Below are positions 12,367-23,395 of a DNA stretch of 64,000 bases, one piece after another (position 1 is the stretch's first letter; every line of letters begins with the position of its first letter). The position numbers were made by a program, and so were the translations under genes. Origin of the DNA: Hydrogenovibrio halophilus DSM 15072 (GTDB lineage: Bacteria > Pseudomonadota > Gammaproteobacteria > Thiomicrospirales > Thiomicrospiraceae); contig NZ_KB913033.1 in assembly GCF_000384235.1 (NCBI RefSeq), forward strand, positions 751,164 to 815,163, given 5' to 3'. The notes under the pieces are model-generated. The model made no database searches, was not told the origin of the DNA, and saw only the letters and a list, made by a program, of their open reading frames with translations.

Positions 12367-13190
12367 CCAGGCCTGGTCAAAAACAGACTTTGCGTCGCTG
12401 TGACTGGCGATTTCTGATTCTGGCCGGGCTTTTGTTTTCAGGACTGACAGGCACGGTTGTGGCCCAGACCGACCCCTTACTGCACTGGCAGGACAAAACT
12501 TATATCGAACGGTCGTTTTACAAAATTGCGCTCAACAATGAATATGAGAGCGGCCAACAGCCACTGCGACGCTGGGAAGAGCCCATTCGCTATCACCTTC
12601 TGTTTGAAGACCTGCCGAACAATGCGATGGTGCAGACACTGGTCAAAACCCATTTTGACCATCTGGCCGCGATCACGGGCGTGACGATCCGCCCGGTGGA
12701 AACCCAGCGCCAGGCCAACTTTCTGGTGGTGCTGACCCGGGACCGCCACTATCAGAAATCGATCCAAACCCATACCCGAGCACGAGAGCCGGGGTTGCAT
12801 ACCGACAGCCACTGCATGGCCAGCATTCAGGTCAGAGGAGATGGGCGCTTGAGTCAGGCACAGGTCGTGATCCCACTGGACCATGCCATGCAAAGAGGGG
12901 TACTGCCAGCCTGCGTGGTCGAAGAAACGACCCAGGCCATGGGACTGCCCAATGACGCCGACGATGTGACCCCAAGCATTGCCAACGATGCCAGTCGGCT
13001 GGACCTGCTCACGGGACTGGACTATGTGTTTTTGAAACTGCTGTATCATCCGCAATTGCAGGCCGGGATGAGCCAGGCCGCATTGCAGCAACGCCTCCCG
13101 GCCATTCTTGACGAATTCGAACAGCAAGGCCTGATTGAGAACGCGGCGCAGGCCGTGAACCGCAAAGGACTGTACCGTCTGCTTTATTGA
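12363..13190 (+). CDS. Exported DUF2927-family protein
   Basis: 275 residues. N-terminal signal peptide (about 16-34, ends TVVAQ). The core fits DUF2927: [15 protein letters not shown] with the Zn-protease-like EExxQ helix, then [17 protein letters not shown] and [11 protein letters not shown]. Function unknown. Starts in the palindrome, so its first residues are MTRPGQ. Overlaps the uvrA stop by 4 bases and the convergent tcdA by 7. Confidence 0.75.
   Translation: MTRPGQKQTLRRCDWRFLILAGLLFSGLTGTVVAQTDPLLHWQDKTYIERSFYKIALNNEYESGQQPLRRWEEPIRYHLLFEDLPNNAMVQTLVKTHFDHLAAITGVTIRPVETQRQANFLVVLTRDRHYQKSIQTHTRAREPGLHTDSHCMASIQVRGDGRLSQAQVVIPLDHAMQRGVLPACVVEETTQAMGLPNDADDVTPSIANDASRLDLLTGLDYVFLKLLYHPQLQAGMSQAALQQRLPAILDEFEQQGLIENAAQAVNRKGLYRLLY
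12364..12379. repeat. ACCAGGCCTGGT palindrome, copy 4
   Basis: TGACCAGGCCTGGTCA followed by AAAA. The first three bases are the uvrA stop and the next gene starts one base earlier. Confidence 0.92.
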
Positions 13191-13918
13191 CCTTCGGTCA
13201 ACGACTGAACGACGTAGCCCGCCAGCATCAGCCCAAAAATACCAGGCATATAGCTGGCCGTGCCATTGACCACACGCCCTCTGGCCCCTTCAATCGTTTC
13301 CATCGGCCCTGGCGGCTTGGGGACTTCTTCCGAAAACACCACTGGAACCCCTTTTTTGATCCCGCGTTTGCGCAAACGCTGCCGGATCTGACGGGCCAGA
13401 CCACAGGAATGGGTCTGAAAAAGATCGGCAATCCGTATCGCACCGGGATCAACCCGACGGCCTGCCCCCATACTGGAAGCAATCGCAACCGGATGCCTCA
13501 CCGCTGCTTCAATCAAAGCCACCTTGCAGTTGAGACTATCAATGGCGTCCACCACGTAATTGGGGGAGACCTCATTCAGCAAATCGCTCATGGCATCGGC
13601 TTCCAGAAAACGGGATTGCGTGACCACCTCACAGTCAGGATTGATGGCCTGAATCCGCTCGGCCATAACCTCGGTTTTCGGTCGTCCCAGGGTATTGGTC
13701 AAAGCCACCAACTGACGATTGAGGTTGGACGCGGACACCCGATCATGGTCAATCAATGTGATTCGACCCACGCCCGCCCGTGCAATGGCTTCGGCGGCGA
13801 AACCACCGACACCACCGACCCCGGCGATCAGCACATGAGAATCTCTCAATGTTTCCAATGCTTCGGGGGAAAACACCAGCGCACTGCGTTCGAACAACCC
13901 TTTCACGGTTTCATTCAT
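13184..13918 (-). CDS. tcdA: tRNA threonylcarbamoyladenosine dehydratase
   Basis: 244 residues of the E1-like ThiF/MoeB fold. Cyclises t6A37 of tRNA to ct6A using ATP. The nucleotide site VLIAGVGGVGGFAAEAIARAG, then LIDHDRVSASNLNRQ and VVDAIDSLNCKVALI are present. Cys in FQTHSCGLARQ corresponds to the CsdE-linked region. Start at MNETVKGLFERSALVF; an upstream extension to 13999 lies within the TatD gene and is not conserved-looking. Overlaps that gene by 8 bases, suggesting coupling. Confidence 0.92.
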   Translation of the reverse strand: MNETVKGLFERSALVFSPEALETLRDSHVLIAGVGGVGGFAAEAIARAGVGRITLIDHDRVSASNLNRQLVALTNTLGRPKTEVMAERIQAINPDCEVVTQSRFLEADAMSDLLNEVSPNYVVDAIDSLNCKVALIEAAVRHPVAIASSMGAGRRVDPGAIRIADLFQTHSCGLARQIRQRLRKRGIKKGVPVVFSEEVPKPPGPMETIEGARGRVVNGTASYMPGIFGLMLAGYVVQSLTEGQ

Positions 13919-14693
13919 AATGATTTGCCTGTTTGAATATTTCACAACTGTTGCGCCAGACCTGCGCTTCAACCGATTCTCTGGAACGGGACAATGCACG
14001 GGAAACCGTTTCCAGCAATTCTGTCAGCTGAGACAGCTGTTGCCGGCAGGCCGGGTCTGCCTCATTTGGCTGTGCGTCCGTTTCCAGCACTATGTGATCG
14101 ACGCCAACGGCTTTCACCGTATCATGGTATCGACGCGCATTCTGGTTGAGGAAAATGGGACCTACCCCAATCAGAAACCCTTCATCAACAAACTGTTTGG
14201 CCATTTCCGGGCCACCAGAAAAGCCGTGCATGACGCCACGAACCGAGGTGTACGCTTCGGATTTGAAAAGGCGCAGCATTTCATTCCAGGCCTTGAAACA
14301 ATGCAGAGAAACAGGCAGATCAAACTGGACCGCCAGTTTTAACTGGGCTTCAAACCACGCCTGTTGCACGCCGAGGTCGGTCTTGTCCGCACGGGCCTTA
14401 TCCAGTCCTATTTCACCCAGCGCTGTAATTTTTTGTTTCTCAACGAGCTGAGACAGCTTTTGCATGGCATCGTCAAGAGTGTCATTGGACTGATCGATAA
14501 ACCAGGGGTGAATGCCAATCGCTGATCGGATTCCAGGGAATCCCTTGGCCATTGCCAATGTCTGAGCGCTGTCTGCCAACGTGGTGCTGACGGCCAAAAA
14601 ACAATCGATTTCAGAATCTGACGTAGGTGTCTGAGCTGGGTGCGTGTTCGAGTCGAAGCACCAGGTGAGGTGGGCGTGGGTATCAAATAACAC
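13911..14693 (-). CDS. TatD-family metal-dependent hydrolase
   Basis: 260 residues. Metal ligands expected for TatD are visible: DTHAHL at the N-terminus, GEIGLD, SLHCFKAW, MHGFSG and the late ETDAQPNE. TatD proteins are Mg-dependent DNases or D-aminoacyl-tRNA-type hydrolases; the substrate here is unknown. The start codon is GTG with no clear Shine-Dalgarno, only about 10 bases after the rplQ terminator T-run, so expression may come from read-through. Confidence 0.82.
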   Translation of the reverse strand: MLFDTHAHLTWCFDSNTHPAQTPTSDSEIDCFLAVSTTLADSAQTLAMAKGFPGIRSAIGIHPWFIDQSNDTLDDAMQKLSQLVEKQKITALGEIGLDKARADKTDLGVQQAWFEAQLKLAVQFDLPVSLHCFKAWNEMLRLFKSEAYTSVRGVMHGFSGGPEMAKQFVDEGFLIGVGPIFLNQNARRYHDTVKAVGVDHIVLETDAQPNEADPACRQQLSQLTELLETVSRALSRSRESVEAQVWRNSCEIFKQANHYE

Positions 14694-14703
14694 AGGATAA
14701 AAA

Positions 14704-14729
14704 TGAAAAAGCCAGCTTGCGCTGGCTTT
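14704..14729 (-). terminator. Strong terminator at the end of the alpha operon
   Basis: Minus strand AAAGCCAGC, loop GCAA, GCTGGCTTT plus T-run, directly after rplQ. Confidence 0.92.
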
Positions 14730-14732
14730 GAA

Positions 14733-15122
14733 TTATGCTTCTTCCTGACTGTCGTCGTCAGCGATCGGACGATCCACCAACTCAACAAAAGCCATTGGCG
14801 CATTGTCGCCAGGTCGGAAGCCGCATTTCAGAATGCGAACATACCCACCCGGACGCGACTCATAGCGCGGACCCAATTCAGAAAAAAGTTTGCCCACGGC
14901 AGCCTTGTCGCGCAAGCGAGAAAAGGCCAGACGTCGGTTATGCACCGAGTCTTCTTTTGCCAGGGTAATCAGTGGTTCCGCAACACCACGAAGTTCCTTG
15001 GCCTTGGCGACCGTTGTCTTGATCATCTCATGTTCAAACAGAGATGCCGACATGTTTCGGAACATCGCTTTACGATGGGAACTGTTTCGGTTTAATTTAC
15101 GACCACTTTTACGATGACGCAT
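14733..15122 (-). CDS. rplQ: Ribosomal protein L17
   Basis: 129 residues. [17 protein letters not shown] is the near-invariant L17 N-terminus. Last gene of the alpha operon (rpsM-rpsK-rpsD-rpoA-rplQ), followed directly by the terminator. AAAGGA precedes the ATG. Confidence 0.97.
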   Translation of the reverse strand: MRHRKSGRKLNRNSSHRKAMFRNMSASLFEHEMIKTTVAKAKELRGVAEPLITLAKEDSVHNRRLAFSRLRDKAAVGKLFSELGPRYESRPGGYVRILKCGFRPGDNAPMAFVELVDRPIADDDSQEEA

Positions 15123-15136
15123 GGTTTATCCTTTAA

Positions 15137-16126
15137 TTACGCTGTCTCTCTGCTCACCAGGCTGGAAGGCGGCCAATTTTCAAGCTTGGTGCCCAGTCCG
15201 AGCCCGCGTTGAGCCAACACATCCTTGATTTCCTGCAGAGATTTTTTACCGAGATTCGGTGTCTTCAACAGGCTTGATTCGGCTCGTTGAACCAGATCTC
15301 CGATGTAATAGATCTGCTCGGCTTTCAAACAGTTGGCGGAACGAACGGTCAATTCCAGATCATCAACAGGTTGCAGGAAGATCGGATCAAATTCACTCTC
15401 TTCCTCTTCATGAACCACAATTTCCTTGTGCTTCAAATCCACAAACGCAACCAATTGATAATGCAGAACCGTCGCTGCCTGCTTGATGGCTTCCTCCGGT
15501 CCCAGTGTGCCGTCGGTCACAACATTCAGAATCAACTTATCCAAATCTGTTCGCTGTTCGACACGGGCACTTTGCACTTCATAGCTTACGGTTTTCACCG
15601 GGCTGTAACTGGCGTCCAGTTTCAGCACACCAATGCTTGAGGAATCGTTGTCGATATCCTGAACCGCTGCTTGATAGCCAATGCCTTTCTGAACTTTCAA
15701 TGTCATGTTCAGCTCGGCTTCGTCGCTCAAATGCGCGATGACCAGATCCGGGTTCATGATTTCGGTGTCATGGTTAAGCTGAATGTCTGCAGCGGTGACA
15801 ACAGCCGGTCCTTTTTTGGACAGGCTGAGCTCCGCGGAATCAGATTCATTGAGCTTGATCGCCACCTCTTTGAGGTTCAGCATGATCTCCATGACATCTT
15901 CACGAACCCCTTCAATGCTTGAGTATTCGTGCAAGACACCATCAATCTGGGCTTCAACAATGGCCGCACCTGGCATGGAAGACAAAAGAATTCTTCTTAA
16001 TGCATTCCCCAGAGTGTGACCGAATCCACGCTCCAATGGTTCAAGCGTTACACGGCTATGAAACTCACTGACTGTTTTAATGTCTACTAAACGTGGCGTT
16101 AGTAGCTGCTCTAACATCTCTTGCAT
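15137..16126 (-). CDS. rpoA: RNA polymerase alpha subunit
   Basis: 329 residues, equal to E. coli. N-terminal dimerisation domain contains [17 protein letters not shown]; acidic linker EEEESEFDP near 240; the C-terminal domain (about 250-320) carries [12 protein letters not shown] and the DNA-contacting region [29 protein letters not shown] is taken as start (GGAG upstream); a longer frame adds seven residues. Confidence 0.97.
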   Translation of the reverse strand: MQEMLEQLLTPRLVDIKTVSEFHSRVTLEPLERGFGHTLGNALRRILLSSMPGAAIVEAQIDGVLHEYSSIEGVREDVMEIMLNLKEVAIKLNESDSAELSLSKKGPAVVTAADIQLNHDTEIMNPDLVIAHLSDEAELNMTLKVQKGIGYQAAVQDIDNDSSSIGVLKLDASYSPVKTVSYEVQSARVEQRTDLDKLILNVVTDGTLGPEEAIKQAATVLHYQLVAFVDLKHKEIVVHEEEESEFDPIFLQPVDDLELTVRSANCLKAEQIYYIGDLVQRAESSLLKTPNLGKKSLQEIKDVLAQRGLGLGTKLENWPPSSLVSRETA

Positions 16127-16154
16127 TAGAAGTTTTCTCCGTGTCAAAGGGGTT

Positions 16155-16775
16155 TTACTTAGAGTAAAGCTCTACAATCAGGTGTTCAGCAATATCCGCT
16201 GAAAGATCAGAACGATCTGGCACCGATTTGAAAACACCTTCGAACTTGGAGGGATCAACTTCTACCCAGTTTACCTGACCACCTTGAGAAGCCAATTCCA
16301 TTGCAGCCGCGATACGGTTCTGATTGCGTGACTTTTCACGAATGCTGATCACGTCGCCGGCATTAACTTCGTATGAAGGAATGTTGACCGACTGACCGTT
16401 AATCATCACCGACTTGTGTGAAACCAATTGTCTGGCTTCCGCTCTGGTGGAAGCAAACCCCATGCGATAAACAACGTTATCAAGGCGGCTTTCCAGCAAT
16501 TGCAACAGAATCACACCGGTTGAGCCTTTACGACGATCGGCTTCTTTGTAGTAAGAACGGAATTTCTTTTCCATCACACCATACATGCGACGGACTTTCT
16601 GCTTCTCACGAAGCTGAAGTCCGTACTCAGTGACACGCTTACGGCCTGCACCATGCTGACCGGGCAACTGATCGATCTTACACTTTGATTCGATGCTGCG
16701 AACACCGCTTTTCAAGAAAAGATCTGTGCCCTCACGACGTGACAGTTTACATTTTGGACCAATATATCTAGCCAT
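16155..16775 (-). CDS. rpsD: Ribosomal protein S4
   Basis: 206 residues. [16 protein letters not shown] start and the S4 RNA-binding domain ([19 protein letters not shown]). Only one Cys pair remnant, so it is the zinc-free form. In E. coli S4 represses this operon; no matching pseudoknot was verified here. Confidence 0.97.
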   Translation of the reverse strand: MARYIGPKCKLSRREGTDLFLKSGVRSIESKCKIDQLPGQHGAGRKRVTEYGLQLREKQKVRRMYGVMEKKFRSYYKEADRRKGSTGVILLQLLESRLDNVVYRMGFASTRAEARQLVSHKSVMINGQSVNIPSYEVNAGDVISIREKSRNQNRIAAAMELASQGGQVNWVEVDPSKFEGVFKSVPDRSDLSADIAEHLIVELYSK

Positions 16776-16790
16776 CTTTTACCTCTGAAT

Positions 16791-17180
16791 TTATACGCGA
16801 CGTTTTTTTGGCGGACGGCAGCCGTTGTGAGGAATGGGGGTCACATCCGCAATGGATGTGATTTTAAAGCCCACACTATTCAAGCCACGAACAGCCGAAT
16901 CACGGCCTGGGCCGGGGCCTTTCACCATCACATCCATGTTTTTAACGCCATAATCGGTCGCCATCTGCCCAGCACGTTCCGCCGCTACCTGAGCTGCAAA
17001 CGGGGTGCTTTTTCGTGAACCACGAAAACCGCTGCCGCCAGAAGTAGCCCAACACAATGCATTACCCTGACGATCTGTGATCGTGATAATGGTGTTGTTA
17101 AAGGTTGCGTGAACATGGGCAACGGCGTCAGTTACGACCTGTTTCGTCTTCTTTTTAACTCGTGAATTTGCTTTTGCCAT
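16791..17180 (-). CDS. rpsK: Ribosomal protein S11
   Basis: 129 residues ending [13 protein letters not shown], the typical S11 C-terminus. The core [19 protein letters not shown] is diagnostic. Confidence 0.97.
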   Translation of the reverse strand: MAKANSRVKKKTKQVVTDAVAHVHATFNNTIITITDRQGNALCWATSGGSGFRGSRKSTPFAAQVAAERAGQMATDYGVKNMDVMVKGPGPGRDSAVRGLNSVGFKITSIADVTPIPHNGCRPPKKRRV

Positions 17181-17201
17181 ATGTCATCTCTAAATTTGTG
17201 C

Positions 17202-17558
17202 TTATCGCTTGATCGGTTTCTTAGGACCCTTGCGAGTACGCGCATTGTTCTTGGTGCGCTGACCTCTCAAAGGTAAGCTACGACGATGGCGGATACCGCG
17301 ATAGCAGCCCATGTCCATCAGACGTTTAATGTTCATGGTCACTTCTCGGCGCAAGTCGCCTTCAATTCTGTAACTCGTGACTTCTGAACGAATGGCTTCG
17401 AGTTGTTCTTCTGTCAGTTCTCGAACTTTGGTAGTGGGTTCAATTTTGACGGCCTCACAGATTTTCTGCGAAGTTGTCTGCCCGACACCGTAGATCGATC
17501 TCAATCCAATAACGATGTGTTTGTTTACTGGAATGTTTACGCCGGCAATACGTGCCAT
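17202..17558 (-). CDS. rpsM: Ribosomal protein S13
   Basis: 118 residues. [17 protein letters not shown] start and C-terminal [15 protein letters not shown] tail that enters the decoding area. First gene of the alpha operon; rpmJ, which usually sits just before it, is absent. Confidence 0.97.
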   Translation of the reverse strand: MARIAGVNIPVNKHIVIGLRSIYGVGQTTSQKICEAVKIEPTTKVRELTEEQLEAIRSEVTSYRIEGDLRREVTMNIKRLMDMGCYRGIRHRRSLPLRGQRTKNNARTRKGPKKPIKR

Positions 17559-17597
17559 GTTGCGCTCCTTAACTATCCATCTACCGAAAAACGAGCG

Positions 17598-17626
17598 ATT
17601 ATACTCATTTCAGGAATTAATTACCA
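17598..17626 (-). promoter_or_regulatory. Probable alpha-operon promoter
   Basis: Minus strand TGGTAA (17621-17626), 17-base spacer, TATAAT (17598-17603), in the 98-base gap between secY and rpsM. The -10 is perfect, the -35 weak. Confidence 0.55.
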
Positions 17627-17656
17627 GTAGTAACTTAAATTTGCATGAAATTTATG

Positions 17657-18967
17657 TTACCGCCCTTTCAAATTTGCTTTTTTCATCATGCTTTCGTATT
17701 GACCCGATTGCAAATGGGCCTGGATATTGGTCATAAAATCCATTACCACGATCACAATAATCAACAACGATGTTCCGCCAAAGTAAAACGGAACGTTCCA
17801 ATAAAGGATCAAAAATTCCGGCAGCAGACAAACAAGCGTAATGTAAATCGCACCGGCCAACGTCAGTCGGCTCATAATCGTATCGATCTTACGCGCCGTT
17901 TGCGGCCCCGGTCTAACGCCTGGCATAAACGCACCAGACTTACGCAGATTATCCGCTGTTTCATGGGGATTGAAGACAATCGCCGTATAAAAGAAACAGA
18001 AAAAGATAATCGCCATTGCATAAAAGGCAATGTAAAGTGGCTGACCGGGGGACATGGTTGTTGCGATGTCCTTGAGCCAACCCATGTTCTCTGCCGTACC
18101 GAACCATCCGCCCAGCGTGGCCGGGAACAGAATGATACTGGAAGCAAAGATGGGGGGAATCACACCCGCCATATTGAGTTTCAAAGGCAGGTGACCTTCC
18201 TGACCACCGTACATTTTACGGCCACGCATTCTTTGGGCATAGTGAATCGGAATCCGACGTTGGCCACGCTCGACAAAGACAACAAAAGCGATGACGGCAA
18301 ACACCAGCGCCAATAGCACAAACGCCGTAATCGCATGCAGTGCCCCCGTACTCACTTGTTCAAACGTGCCACCCAATGCGGCGGGCAAACCGGCAACAAT
18401 CCCTGCAAAAATGATCAGAGAAATGCCATTACCAATGCCACGCTCGGTAATCTGCTCACCCAGCCACATCAAAAAGATGGTGCCACTGACCAGTGTGGTG
18501 ACCGCAATCACCTTGAACAAAAAGCCTGGGCTGACCACCACAGACATACCGTTCACGTTCTGCGATTCCAGAGCGATGGAAACCCCAATCGCCTGAAACG
18601 TCGCCAGAACAACGGTGCCGTAACGTGTGTACTGAGTGATTTTGCGCCGTCCGGACTCACCTTCTTTCTTTAGCTGCTCAAGCTTGGGTGATACCACCGT
18701 CAGCAACTGCATGATGATGGCTGCTGAAATGTAGGGCATGATCCCAAGTGCCAGTATCGACAAACGTTCAAGCGCCCCACCGGAAAACATGTTGAACATG
18801 TCAAGGATCGTTCCTTGCTGCTGTTCGAACATGGCGGCCAGCGCAACCGGGTCAATCAAAGGAACCGGAATATGCGTCCCCAGTCGATAGACGATCAGAG
18901 CGCCGAGTACAAAAAAGATTTTATGACTTAGGCCGCTGCCAGCGGCGGTGTCCGGAGCCTGACTCAT
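17657..18967 (-). CDS. secY: Sec translocon subunit SecY
   Basis: 436 residues, ten predicted membrane helices. Forms the protein-conducting channel with SecE and SecG. Conserved GLGNGIS-like segment appears as [14 protein letters not shown]. The cytoplasmic loop [18 protein letters not shown] and the pore region GGVIPPIFA-like [16 protein letters not shown] are intact. Last gene of spc before the alpha promoter. Confidence 0.98.
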   Translation of the reverse strand: MSQAPDTAAGSGLSHKIFFVLGALIVYRLGTHIPVPLIDPVALAAMFEQQQGTILDMFNMFSGGALERLSILALGIMPYISAAIIMQLLTVVSPKLEQLKKEGESGRRKITQYTRYGTVVLATFQAIGVSIALESQNVNGMSVVVSPGFLFKVIAVTTLVSGTIFLMWLGEQITERGIGNGISLIIFAGIVAGLPAALGGTFEQVSTGALHAITAFVLLALVFAVIAFVVFVERGQRRIPIHYAQRMRGRKMYGGQEGHLPLKLNMAGVIPPIFASSIILFPATLGGWFGTAENMGWLKDIATTMSPGQPLYIAFYAMAIIFFCFFYTAIVFNPHETADNLRKSGAFMPGVRPGPQTARKIDTIMSRLTLAGAIYITLVCLLPEFLILYWNVPFYFGGTSLLIIVIVVMDFMTNIQAHLQSGQYESMMKKANLKGR

Positions 18968-18969
18968 AA

Positions 18970-19404
18970 TTACGCTTCTACTGATCCACCAGCGGCTTCA
19001 ATCGCAGCTTTTGCCCCAGCAGTGGCTTTCAAACCTGCTACTTTGACCGCTTTATTGATCTCGCCGCTGTTAATGATTTTGACGGTTTTGATATTGTGGT
19101 TCACAACATTTGCCGCCTTGAGAGCTGTCAGATCAACCACATCCGCTTCGACTTTGGACAAAGTGTCCAGACGAATTTCTGTGGTTGTCAACGCCATTTT
19201 GGACGTAAAACCAACTTTGGGCAAACGACGCTGCAAAGGCATCTGGCCACCTTCAAAACCAACCTGCGGCTTACCACCACTACGTGATTTCTGACCTTTG
19301 TGACCACGCCCGGCCATTTTTCCATTGCCCGAACCTTGACCACGACCTTTACGTTTCGCGTCTTTTTTTTCACCTTCGGCCGGTGAGAGAGTATTTAAAA
19401 ACAT
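18970..19404 (-). CDS. rplO: Ribosomal protein L15
   Basis: 144 residues. [18 protein letters not shown] then the basic Gly-rich [19 protein letters not shown], a standard L15 N-terminus. Stop is 2 bases ahead of secY. Confidence 0.97.
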   Translation of the reverse strand: MFLNTLSPAEGEKKDAKRKGRGQGSGNGKMAGRGHKGQKSRSGGKPQVGFEGGQMPLQRRLPKVGFTSKMALTTTEIRLDTLSKVEADVVDLTALKAANVVNHNIKTVKIINSGEINKAVKVAGLKATAGAKAAIEAAGGSVEA

Positions 19405-19406
19405 TA

Positions 19407-19595
19407 TTACGCTTCCTCAACTTTCAGCAAATAGGAAACTTTATTGATCATGCCGCGATTTTCCGGCGTGTCAACAACGGTTACCGAGTGATTCATTTTT
19501 CGTAACCCCAGACCTGAAACACAAGCCTTATGCGAAGGAAGGCGACCAATTATGCTTTTGACCAGAGTTACTTTCACTGATTTTTTTTCCGACAT
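19407..19595 (-). CDS. rpmD: Ribosomal protein L30
   Basis: 62 residues from [24 protein letters not shown] upstream lies at the rpsE end. Short L30 family length and [16 protein letters not shown] core agree. Confidence 0.95.
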   Translation of the reverse strand: MSEKKSVKVTLVKSIIGRLPSHKACVSGLGLRKMNHSVTVVDTPENRGMINKVSYLLKVEEA

Positions 19596-19596
19596 A

Positions 19597-20106
19597 TTAT
19601 TCACCTAAAATTTCTTCAACCGACTTGCCGCGTTTGGCAGCAATCGACTCTGGGCTTCGCATTCCGGTCAGAGCATTGACTGTGGAACGAACCACGTTGA
19701 CCGGGCGGGTTGTGCCGACACATTTCGCCAGAACATCTTTTACGCCAGCCGCTTCAAGCACCGCACGCATCGCACCACCGGCGATGATTCCGGTACCATC
19801 TGATGCTGGCAGCAACACGATGTTCGCCGCCCCTTGTTTAAAGTTGATCGGATACTGCAGCGTGCCATTGTTGAGGTGCACCGGCTTCATATTGATGCGG
19901 GCTTTTTCCATGGACTTTTTGATTGCCACGGGCACTTCATTGGCTTTGCCGCTGCCATAACCGACTTTGCCTTCGCCATCCCCAACGACTGACAGGGCAG
20001 AAAAGCCAAAGACTCGGCCACCTTTGACAACCTTTGCGACACGACGAACAGAGACCAGTTTTTCTACCAGCCCTTCTTGACCATCCTGTAATTCTCTTGA
20101 AGACAT
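19597..20106 (-). CDS. rpsE: Ribosomal protein S5
   Basis: 169 residues. Double-stranded RNA-binding half ([37 protein letters not shown]) and the C-terminal [12 protein letters not shown] half. The spectinomycin-site loop looks wild type. Confidence 0.97.
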   Translation of the reverse strand: MSSRELQDGQEGLVEKLVSVRRVAKVVKGGRVFGFSALSVVGDGEGKVGYGSGKANEVPVAIKKSMEKARINMKPVHLNNGTLQYPINFKQGAANIVLLPASDGTGIIAGGAMRAVLEAAGVKDVLAKCVGTTRPVNVVRSTVNALTGMRSPESIAAKRGKSVEEILGE

Positions 20107-20121
20107 TGTGATCCCTTCTTC

Positions 20122-20475
20122 TTAAAACTTAAGACCGTTTTCCCGTGCGGCATCTGCCAGCTCGAGAACGCGACCGTGATATTTGAAGCCAGAGCGATCA
20201 AAGGCAACTTTTTCAACGCCTGCAGCCTTGGCTTTTTCCGCAATGGTTTTACCCACGACTTTTGCCGCATCTTTGTTGCCGGTCGCGGCCACTTGTTTCT
20301 TGATGTCAGCCTGTACGGTAGAGCAGGAAGCCAGGATTTTCGAACCGTCCTGATCAATCAACTGCGCATAGATATGCTTGGGAGTGCGATGCACACAAAG
20401 ACGCACCGCTCCTTGGCTGGCCAACTTTGCCCGAAGCTTTTTCGCTCTACGCAGTCGGGTTGTTTTCTTTTCCAT
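20122..20475 (-). CDS. rplR: Ribosomal protein L18
   Basis: 117 residues. [18 protein letters not shown] matches the L18 basic N-terminus that binds 5S rRNA. Two ATGs are adjacent; the second has better spacing to GGGA. Confidence 0.96.
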   Translation of the reverse strand: MEKKTTRLRRAKKLRAKLASQGAVRLCVHRTPKHIYAQLIDQDGSKILASCSTVQADIKKQVAATGNKDAAKVVGKTIAEKAKAAGVEKVAFDRSGFKYHGRVLELADAARENGLKF

Positions 20476-20490
20476 CATCTGTCCCAACCT

Positions 20491-21024
20491 TTATTTCTTC
20501 TTAGCTTCTTTTCGCAGGATGTACTCGTCCACATATTTGATGCCTTTGCCTTTATAAGGTTCAGGCGGACGGTAACTGCGAATTTCGGAAGCAACCTGAC
20601 CGACGGCTTGTTTGTCGGCACCCTTTACAACAATTTCGGTATTGCTGGGTGTCTCGACGGTAATGCCAGCCGGCAATTGATGCGCCACCGGGTGTGAAAA
20701 CCCTAGCGTCAGATTCAGAACACTGCCCTGTGCCTGTGCGCGATAACCCACACCAACCAGCTGCAGTTTCTTTTCAAATCCTTCAGTGACACCTAGCACC
20801 ATATTATTGATGTTTGCACGGGCAGTACCGGCTTGAGCCCAGGCTTTTTTGCTGTCATCGTTTGGATAAACACTGATGACGCCTGAGTCTTCCTTGACCG
20901 TGACAATCTTGTTGAACAGATTCGTCAGGTTGCCCTTGCTGCCTTTGACGGAAATCGAATTTCCATCAATAGACACTTCCACACCCGAAGGAATGGTGAT
21001 AGGAGATTTAGCGATTCTAGACAT
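20491..21024 (-). CDS. rplF: Ribosomal protein L6
   Basis: 177 residues; duplicated L6 fold with the C-terminal [18 protein letters not shown] motif near the sarcin-ricin loop. Confidence 0.97.
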   Translation of the reverse strand: MSRIAKSPITIPSGVEVSIDGNSISVKGSKGNLTNLFNKIVTVKEDSGVISVYPNDDSKKAWAQAGTARANINNMVLGVTEGFEKKLQLVGVGYRAQAQGSVLNLTLGFSHPVAHQLPAGITVETPSNTEIVVKGADKQAVGQVASEIRSYRPPEPYKGKGIKYVDEYILRKEAKKK

Positions 21025-21033
21025 ACGATTCTC

Positions 21034-21429
21034 CTATGCGACGTAACACATGATTTCACCGCCAATACCAGCTTGACGTGCTTCACGGTCGGACATAATT
21101 CCCTTGGATGTGGACACTACGGCCACACCAAGCCCACCGATCACTTTCGGCAATTCATTTTTGTTTTTGTAAACACGCAAACCAGGACGACTCACACGCT
21201 TCAACATTTCAATCACCGGTTTGCCTTCAAAATACTTCAGGTCAACCGTCAATTGTGCGAGGCCGTTATCATCACTGATATCGTAGGCATTTACGTAACC
21301 TTCATTAGCCAATACTTGCGCCACTGCCTTTTTCACTTTGGAAGATGGCATCGATACTTTCGCGTGTCCAGCAAGCTGGCCATTGCGAATACGGGTTAGC
21401 ATATCAGCTATTGGATCAGACATACTCAT
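21034..21429 (-). CDS. rpsH: Ribosomal protein S8
   Basis: 131 residues, [19 protein letters not shown]-terminal [20 protein letters not shown] binds helix 21 of 16S rRNA. S8 is the autogenous repressor of spc in E. coli; the target near rplE was not modelled here. Confidence 0.97.
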   Translation of the reverse strand: MSMSDPIADMLTRIRNGQLAGHAKVSMPSSKVKKAVAQVLANEGYVNAYDISDDNGLAQLTVDLKYFEGKPVIEMLKRVSRPGLRVYKNKNELPKVIGGLGVAVVSTSKGIMSDREARQAGIGGEIMCYVA

Positions 21430-21441
21430 AAATATTTATCC

Positions 21442-21747
21442 TTACCAACTTGCTTTTCTTAGTCCAGGAACGTCACCTTCCATTGCGAGTTTTCGCAACA
21501 TGTTACGTGACAAACCAAATTTTCTGTAAACGCCATGCGGACGACCTGTCAGACGGCAGCGGTTTCGCTGACGAACAGGGGATGCATTACGTGGCAGCTT
21601 TGCAAGCTTGTCCATCGCATCCATTCTTTCCTCATAACTCAAAGACATATCTACCGATGCCTTCTTGAGCTCCGCACGCTTCGTGGCATATTGCTCCACC
21701 ATTTTGGCGCGTTTCTTTTCTCTTTCTATCATTGATCGTTTTGCCAT
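21442..21747 (-). CDS. rpsN: Ribosomal protein S14 (zinc-free form)
   Basis: 101 residues, the long form. [19 protein letters not shown] carries a single Cys instead of the CxxC pairs of the short zinc-binding S14, so no zinc is expected. Confidence 0.96.
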   Translation of the reverse strand: MAKRSMIEREKKRAKMVEQYATKRAELKKASVDMSLSYEERMDAMDKLAKLPRNASPVRQRNRCRLTGRPHGVYRKFGLSRNMLRKLAMEGDVPGLRKASW

Positions 21748-21756
21748 AAGAAACCT

Positions 21757-22299
21757 CTACTGTTTTTTGAATGGGAAATTAAAGGCTTCCAAAAGCGCAA
21801 GGGCTTCATCATTGTTTTCCGCCGTTGTGGCAAAACTGATGTCCATGCCACGGATCTTATCGACCTGCTCAAACTCAATTTCCGGAAAAATGATTTGCTC
21901 TTTAACACCCAAATTGTAGTTGCCACGTCCATCGAATGCGGTGCGCTTCACGCCCTGAAAATCCCGAACACGCGGCAAGGCTATATTGATCAATCTGTCC
22001 AGGAATTCGTACATTTTTGCGCCACGCAAGGTCACCTTGCAGCCCAATGGATACCCATCACGGACTTTAAAGCTGGCAACCGATTTGCGAGCAATGGTTT
22101 TTAGAGGTTTTTGACCTGTGATGGTTTCCATATCGGAAATCGCGTTTTCAAGCACTTTCTTATCACCGATCGCCTCACCGACACCCATGTTAACGGTAAT
22201 TTTTGTCAACTTGGGTGCTTGCATGACAGATTTGTAGCCAAATTTTTCAACCAGGCTGGGAACAATCTGCTCTTGATATAATTTTTGTAGTCGTGCCAT
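21757..22299 (-). CDS. rplE: Ribosomal protein L5
   Basis: 180 residues. [20 protein letters not shown] start, [12 protein letters not shown] core, [21 protein letters not shown]-terminal. Binds 5S rRNA. Confidence 0.97.
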   Translation of the reverse strand: MARLQKLYQEQIVPSLVEKFGYKSVMQAPKLTKITVNMGVGEAIGDKKVLENAISDMETITGQKPLKTIARKSVASFKVRDGYPLGCKVTLRGAKMYEFLDRLINIALPRVRDFQGVKRTAFDGRGNYNLGVKEQIIFPEIEFEQVDKIRGMDISFATTAENNDEALALLEAFNFPFKKQ

Positions 22300-22311
22300 A
22301 TTTCAACCTGC

Positions 22312-22626
22312 TTATTGGTCTACCGCGTTGCCATTGGATTTGAAGAAACGAACTTTGTTCCCTTCTTCAGACCGAAAGCCCACGCGATCCGCTTTTTTGG
22401 TTTCTGGATTGTACAAAGCGACATTTGAAGCATGAATCGGCATTTCTTTTGAAACAATGCCACCTTGCTCCCCTGTCATAGGGTTCGGCTTTACATGCTT
22501 TTTCGCCAGATTGATACCATCCACTAGTAATTTATCGTCCTGCATGACTTGAGAAACCGCACCACGCTTTCCCTTGTCTTTCCCAGCAATCACGATAACC
22601 TCATCACCTTTTCTTAGACGATTCAT
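22312..22626 (-). CDS. rplX: Ribosomal protein L24
   Basis: 104 residues from [20 protein letters not shown] (KOW motif). A longer frame to 22665 runs into rplN and is rejected. Confidence 0.96.
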   Translation of the reverse strand: MNRLRKGDEVIVIAGKDKGKRGAVSQVMQDDKLLVDGINLAKKHVKPNPMTGEQGGIVSKEMPIHASNVALYNPETKKADRVGFRSEEGNKVRFFKSNGNAVDQ

Positions 22627-22636
22627 TATTCGTTCC

Positions 22637-23005
22637 TTATATAACTTCTGGGGCCAGTGAAACAATCTTCATAAACTTATCGTTTCGCAACTCACGGGTC
22701 ACTGGTCCAAAAATACGTGTTCCAATTGGCTCATCTTTCGTATTAAGTATCACCGCAGCATTGCCATCAAACTTAATCTTTGAACCATCCGGCCGTCTGA
22801 CACCTTGCGCGGTTCTGACGACGACGGCATTGTACACATCGCCCTTTTTCACTTTTCCGCGCGGCGCAGCTTCTTTGACCGCCACCTTGATGACATCACC
22901 AACACCGGCATACCGGCGCTTGGACCCGCCGAGCACTTTGATGCACTGGACTTTTCTAGCACCACTGTTATCGGCGACATCCAGAACTGTTTGCATTTGA
23001 ATCAT
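22637..23005 (-). CDS. rplN: Ribosomal protein L14
   Basis: 122 residues, [20 protein letters not shown]. First gene of the spc operon, behind its own promoter and a hairpin-bearing leader. Confidence 0.97.
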   Translation of the reverse strand: MIQMQTVLDVADNSGARKVQCIKVLGGSKRRYAGVGDVIKVAVKEAAPRGKVKKGDVYNAVVVRTAQGVRRPDGSKIKFDGNAAVILNTKDEPIGTRIFGPVTRELRNDKFMKIVSLAPEVI

Positions 23006-23039
23006 GATGGAACTCCATCCAAATTAAATAACACGAAAA

Positions 23040-23084
23040 CCGCCAAAACAGCCAGTCCCAAATTTGGCTTAGCTGTTAAGGCGG
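23040..23084 (-). promoter_or_regulatory. Hairpin in the spc-operon leader
   Basis: CCGCC + AACAGC pair with GCTGTT + GGCGG across a 2x2 mismatch, enclosing the palindrome CCAAATTTGG. On the minus strand it is followed by TTTTCGTGTT, so it may act as a leaky terminator or leader structure between promoter and rplN. Confidence 0.6.
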
Positions 23085-23098
23085 TAATTATTTCGACT

Positions 23099-23126
23099 AT
23101 TATATCAGCAATTACTTGCGATGCAA
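23099..23126 (-). promoter_or_regulatory. spc-operon promoter
   Basis: Minus strand TTGCAT (23121-23126), 16-base spacer, TATAAT (23099-23104) with TGA ahead, giving an extended -10. Located between rpsQ and rplN, the same place as E. coli Pspc. Confidence 0.82.
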
Positions 23127-23130
23127 GTAA

Positions 23131-23394
23131 TTACAACTTAGCCTTTTCATCAACAGAAACGAGCGTCCAGGATTTGTTCTTGGAAATTGGCGCGCATTCT
23201 GAAATCGTTACCTGGTCACCAACACCGCAAGTGTTATCGGCATCATGTGCCATGATTTTGGTCGACTTTCTAACGAATTTTTTATACTTCGGGTGCTTGA
23301 TGAATCGATCGGTCTTGACGACGATTGATTGCTGCATGCCATTGCTGACAACCACACCTTGAAGTGTACGAGGTTTCTTTTCTGTAGCAGCCAT
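23131..23394 (-). CDS. rpsQ: Ribosomal protein S17
   Basis: 87 residues with [20 protein letters not shown], the S17 OB-fold opening. Last gene of the S10 operon. Confidence 0.97.
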   Translation of the reverse strand: MAATEKKPRTLQGVVVSNGMQQSIVVKTDRFIKHPKYKKFVRKSTKIMAHDADNTCGVGDQVTISECAPISKNKSWTLVSVDEKAKL

Positions 23395-23395
23395 C

